The notes under the pieces: generated by a model
What the model saw: only the letters and a program-made list of their open reading frames with translations
The model's database searches: none
What the model was told of the DNA's origin: nothing
NCBI RefSeq assembly: GCF_034058155.1
Contig: NZ_CP139148.1
Span: 3,224,001-3,288,000, forward strand
DNA: 64,000 nt
Reading direction: 5' to 3'
Origin: Flavobacterium sp. KACC 22761
Lineage (GTDB): Bacteria; Bacteroidota; Bacteroidia; Flavobacteriales; Flavobacteriaceae
Translations under genes and position numbers: made by a program
Part shown: positions 61,187 to 64,000 of the stretch, in pieces
How positions within the stretch are numbered: position 1 is the first letter of the stretch
Layout: every line of letters begins with the position of its first letter

Positions 61187-61851
61187 AAAAAGAATGCCAA
61201 TAAAATTCCGAGAACGATCATTGAAACTTTGGCAACATTGAATTTATGTCCTTCACTGCTTTCGAAAATAATCGTCGATGAAATATGGAACAAAATTCCG
61301 ATTACGATTGCGGTTATTTCGGTATAATAGTCATTTAAAATTGATAAATATTCTGAAGCGATTGTTCCGAGAGGCGTCATGATCGCAAAAGTGAGCATGA
61401 AGGCAAAAATGGCTTTTTTATTTAAATCGGCATTGATGAAAAATGTCGTTAAAATTACCGCGATTGGCAAATGATGAATCGCAATTCCAACAGCCAAACC
61501 GTGATGATGACTAACAGGAAAACCTTCTAAAAAAGCATGAATACACAAACTGATGAATAAAAGCCAAGGAATTTGAGACATCTTCGCATGCCCGTGAACG
61601 TGTCCGTGTTCGGCACCTTTCGAGAAAAACTCGAGCACAATCTGGAATAAAATTCCGATCATTATAAAGATGCCAATATTACGATTATGAGATTCGTAAA
61701 CTTCTGGCAGAAGATGCATTACGGTCAATGACAATAAAAAAGAACCACTGAAAGCCAGCAGTAATTTTAAATTGGTTTTGTTTTCTGGTTTAATAAACAA
61801 AGCCACACTATATCCTAAAAGTACAGAAATTAAGGGTAGTAAATAGTTCAT
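61183..61851 (-). CDS. ZIP-family metal transporter
   Basis: The 222-residue protein has eight hydrophobic segments and the ZIP signatures: HAFLEGFPVSHHHG (metal-binding His/Glu pair near residue 110) and GIAIHHLPIAVIL. A His-rich loop (GAEHGHVHGHAK) lies between the third and fourth helices. The family imports divalent cations such as zinc or iron. No metalloregulator is adjacent. Confidence 0.93.
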   Translation of the reverse strand: MNYLLPLISVLLGYSVALFIKPENKTNLKLLLAFSGSFLLSLTVMHLLPEVYESHNRNIGIFIMIGILFQIVLEFFSKGAEHGHVHGHAKMSQIPWLLFISLCIHAFLEGFPVSHHHGLAVGIAIHHLPIAVILTTFFINADLNKKAIFAFMLTFAIMTPLGTIASEYLSILNDYYTEITAIVIGILFHISSTIIFESSEGHKFNVAKVSMIVLGILLAFFL

Positions 61852-61858
61852 CTTTTTG

Positions 61859-61944
61859 TTTAATCGTTTTTTTGCTTAATTGTTTAATCGGTTTTGGTCA
61901 ACGTGCTTAAACGATTAAACAAATTGACGATTTAACGATTAAAC
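61859..61944. repeat. Word palindrome (TTTAATCG type)
   Basis: GTTTAATCG-TTTTTTTGCTTAATTG words on the left and AAACGATTAAACAAATTGAC words on the right form inverted arms between two minus-strand genes. The word family is shared with the shell at 29639. Confidence 0.7.
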
Positions 61945-62709
61945 CTATTTAAAAATCATGATTAATCTTTCGCTTTCGGTTTTGTGGAATTTTTTGAGTT
62001 TGTAATCTCCAAAAATATCTAAAAGGTAAATTCCAGCTTCGTCCATTAAATCTTGAAAATCTTTTAAAGTCAGTGCTTTTACTTTTTCGGTAAAATGAAA
62101 TTTTCGGCCTTGATCTTCAAAATCTATTTCTTTGAAAATATGACCATCTTCAACATATCTTTTAATGTGAAAATCGATTCCGTCAACCGTTTTGACTTCT
62201 TCAGGAACAAGAGTTTCAATAACTTGAGTCACATTCATAAAATCGATTACCGCAAAACCATATTCAGACAAGCTTTCTTTAATGGCTTTTAGGGTTGTCA
62301 GATTGTCATCGTCGCTTTCGAAATAGCCAAAACTTGTAAAAAGATTAAAAATGGCATCAAATTTTTCTTCAAATGGTTCACGCATGTCGTGCACTTTGAA
62401 ATGAAGATTTTCGTTGCTGTTTTTGCTGGCTTCGGCAATACTGTTTTCAGATAAATCGGCGCCCAAAACATTAAACCCTAACTGATTTAAATAAATAGAG
62501 TGTCTTCCTTTTCCGCAAGCCAAATCTAATACTTTTGCTTTTTCTGGCAAGTTCAGGTAATGCGTTAAGTTGTCCATGAAAATCTGAGCTTCTCTATAGT
62601 TTCTATCCTTATAAAGAATATGATAATAGGGAGTATCAAACCATGATGTAAACCAGTTTTCAGTGTTACGATCTTGATTAGGTGTTGATGAGTTCGGTGC
62701 TTCAGACAT
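61945..62709 (-). CDS. Class I SAM-dependent methyltransferase
   Basis: The 254-residue protein has the SAM-binding motif VLDLACGKGRHSIYL (about 58-72) with the acidic motif GADLSE following. The FHVHDMREPFEEKFDAIF segment is described here only by its KFDAIF post-I motif. The N-terminal part (NWFTSWFDTPYYHILYKDR) is a lid seen in this branch. Substrate unknown. It is a soluble cytoplasmic enzyme. Confidence 0.9.
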   Translation of the reverse strand: MSEAPNSSTPNQDRNTENWFTSWFDTPYYHILYKDRNYREAQIFMDNLTHYLNLPEKAKVLDLACGKGRHSIYLNQLGFNVLGADLSENSIAEASKNSNENLHFKVHDMREPFEEKFDAIFNLFTSFGYFESDDDNLTTLKAIKESLSEYGFAVIDFMNVTQVIETLVPEEVKTVDGIDFHIKRYVEDGHIFKEIDFEDQGRKFHFTEKVKALTLKDFQDLMDEAGIYLLDIFGDYKLKKFHKTESERLIMIFK

Positions 62710-62750
62710 TTATTCTATTTCAATTAATTCAAAGTCCGGCAAATTTAGTG

Positions 62751-62758
62751 TATTTTTG
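62751..62758 (+). promoter_or_regulatory. Promoter -7 box of the THUMP methyltransferase gene
   Basis: TATTTTTG matches TAnnTTTG, about 62 bases before the start codon at 62821. No TTG is at the right distance. Confidence 0.35.
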
Positions 62759-62820
62759 CCGAAAAATAACTATTTCGCTATCATAGGTAATGGTGATTGG
62801 CTTTTTTTAATTGAAAAAAA

Positions 62821-63978
62821 ATGGAAGAAAATTTTAAAATGATAGCCAAATGTTTTTTTGGTTTCGAAGAAATATTAGAGAATGAATTGCGCGCACTTGG
62901 TGCTCAAGATGTTGAGAAAGGCGTGCGAATGGTAAGTTTTAAAGGAGATAAAGGTTTTATGTACAAAGCCAATTTGTCACTTAGAACAGCACTTAAGGTT
63001 TTGAAGCCAATTTATTCTTTTAGAGCAAACAACGATCAAGCTTTGTATAAAGGAATTTCAGGCATGAATTGGGCTAAATTTCTAAATGCCAATCAAACTT
63101 TTGTGATTGATACAACCGTGCATTCGACTTACTTTAACCATTCTGAGTTTGTTTCACAAAAATGTAAAGATGCGATTGTTGACCAATTTAGAGAAAGAAC
63201 AGGCCAGCGCCCAAGTATTGACAAACAACATCCAGATTTGCGAATCAACATTCATATTGACAAAGATCAGGTTTCGGTTTCTTTAGATACTTCTGGAGCT
63301 TCACTTCATCAGCGTGGTTATAGAACAGCTACAAATATTGCGCCTATTAATGAGGTTTTGGCAGCTGGAATTCTTTTGTTATCAGGTTGGGACGGGCAAA
63401 GTCATTTTCTAGATCCAATGTGTGGTTCAGGTACTTTCTTGGCAGAAGCGGCAATGATTGCCTGCAACATTGCGGCAAACATCAACAGAAAAGAATTTGC
63501 TTTTGAAAAATGGAAAGACTGGGATAATGACTTATTTGACAAGATTGTCGATAGTTTGATGAAAAAAACTAGAGAGTTTCATTATACAATTAAAGGTTTT
63601 GACAAAGCACCAAGTGCAATCGGCAAAGCAAAAGACAATATAAGAAATGCAAATCTTGAGGATTATGTGACCATTCGCGAAGACAACTTTTTTGATACTG
63701 AAAAAGAAGTAGAAGGCAAGTTACATATTGTTTTCAATCCGCCTTATGATGAGCGTTTGGACATTCATATGGAAAGATTCTACGCTAGTATTGGCGATAC
63801 TTTGAAGAAAAATTATCCAGGAACAAACGCTTGGTTCATTACAGCAAACTTGGAAGCCTTAAAGTTTGTTGGATTGAAACCTTCAAGAAAAATCAAACTT
63901 TTCAACGGAAGTCTTGAAGCACGTTTGGTTAAATACGAAATGTACGAAGGAAGCAAGAGAACGAAATTTCAACAATAA
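62821..63978 (+). CDS. THUMP-domain RNA methyltransferase (RlmL-N/YpsC-like)
   Basis: The 385-residue protein begins with a THUMP-like RNA-binding region (about 5-160; FFGFEEILENELRALGA, VSVSLDTSGASLHQRGYR) followed by a Rossmann methyltransferase with LDPMCGSGTFLAEAAM (about 198-213) and the NPPYDERL motif (about 309-316) of N2-guanine or N6-adenine methyltransferases. It is likely to modify 23S rRNA guanine (RlmL N-terminal-half type) or tRNA. The gene is complete within the window. Confidence 0.92.
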   Translation: MEENFKMIAKCFFGFEEILENELRALGAQDVEKGVRMVSFKGDKGFMYKANLSLRTALKVLKPIYSFRANNDQALYKGISGMNWAKFLNANQTFVIDTTVHSTYFNHSEFVSQKCKDAIVDQFRERTGQRPSIDKQHPDLRINIHIDKDQVSVSLDTSGASLHQRGYRTATNIAPINEVLAAGILLLSGWDGQSHFLDPMCGSGTFLAEAAMIACNIAANINRKEFAFEKWKDWDNDLFDKIVDSLMKKTREFHYTIKGFDKAPSAIGKAKDNIRNANLEDYVTIREDNFFDTEKEVEGKLHIVFNPPYDERLDIHMERFYASIGDTLKKNYPGTNAWFITANLEALKFVGLKPSRKIKLFNGSLEARLVKYEMYEGSKRTKFQQ

Positions 63979-63979
63979 G

Positions 63980-64000
63980 GTTCTAAGGTGCTAAGCTTCT
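63980..64000. repeat. Start of another CTAAG word repeat
   Basis: GGTTCTAAGGTGCTAAGCTT at the window edge is the left arm of the same word family as at 15358 and 27860. The other half lies outside. Confidence 0.5.

Noticed and set aside
1..64000. tRNA, rRNA, prophage, insertion sequence or integron
   Set aside because: No cloverleaf, rRNA segment, transposase, integrase or phage structural gene was seen in either strand.

Overview
The window is chromosomal DNA from a member of the Flavobacteriaceae, most likely Flavobacterium. The evidence is the AT-rich sequence, near absence of Shine-Dalgarno sequences, promoter boxes of the Bacteroidota type (TAnnTTTG, sometimes with TTG about 20 bases upstream), many MKK...C lipoproteins and TonB-dependent receptors, and family content (YaiO barrel, small flavobacterial DUF families, paired topoisomerase IV genes). 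I see no rRNA, tRNA, CRISPR array, phage or transposase.

Layout. 1-1300: two GH16 beta-glucanases, the first cut by the window edge. 1300-4000: an ECF-type sigma factor with a 47-residue ORF behind it, then a TPR protein. 4000-9000: an endonuclease III without cluster cysteines, a Bcp peroxiredoxin, a conserved unknown, a metallo-beta-lactamase-fold hydrolase and two envelope proteins. 9000-14000 (minus): isochorismatase-like hydrolase, esterase, small membrane protein, a dihydroorotase homologue lacking its metal ligands, and a BatA-type membrane protein. 14200-16900: lactonase and DEAD-box helicase.

16957-23321 (minus) is a compact five-gene unit: HEAT-repeat membrane protein, processive GT2 polysaccharide synthase, TPR/YaiO outer-membrane barrel, DUF4838 hydrolase-like protein and a degenerate response-regulator receiver. 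It resembles a synthase-dependent exopolysaccharide machine built on the Pga plan from other parts, and is my best candidate for an undescribed system.

23400-36700: TIGR02757 protein, large membrane protein, LolD-like ATPase, small DUF proteins, serine biosynthesis (serA, serC), LuxC-type acyl-CoA reductase, ferredoxin and a TonB receptor. 36990-49000 (plus): ychF, envelope proteins, BrkB protein, FMN reductase, transglutaminase, pncB, and topoisomerase IV subunits B and A separated by a lipoprotein gene. 49055-56055 (minus): a decapitated Clp ATPase, exonuclease plus cNMP/CBS/nucleotidyltransferase pair, an overlapping antitoxin-toxin-pentapeptide-DinB cluster, and murQ. 56200-64000: two tandem membrane AraC regulators, a second TonB-type receptor, ZIP transporter and two methyltransferases.

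A second striking signal lies between genes. Many intergenic spaces hold inverted repeats made of short tandem words (for example ACTGAAA, CTAAG, TTTAATCG). Several enclose a different, conserved core palindrome or a terminator. The same words and cores recur at distant loci, suggesting a mix-and-match family of intergenic hairpins.
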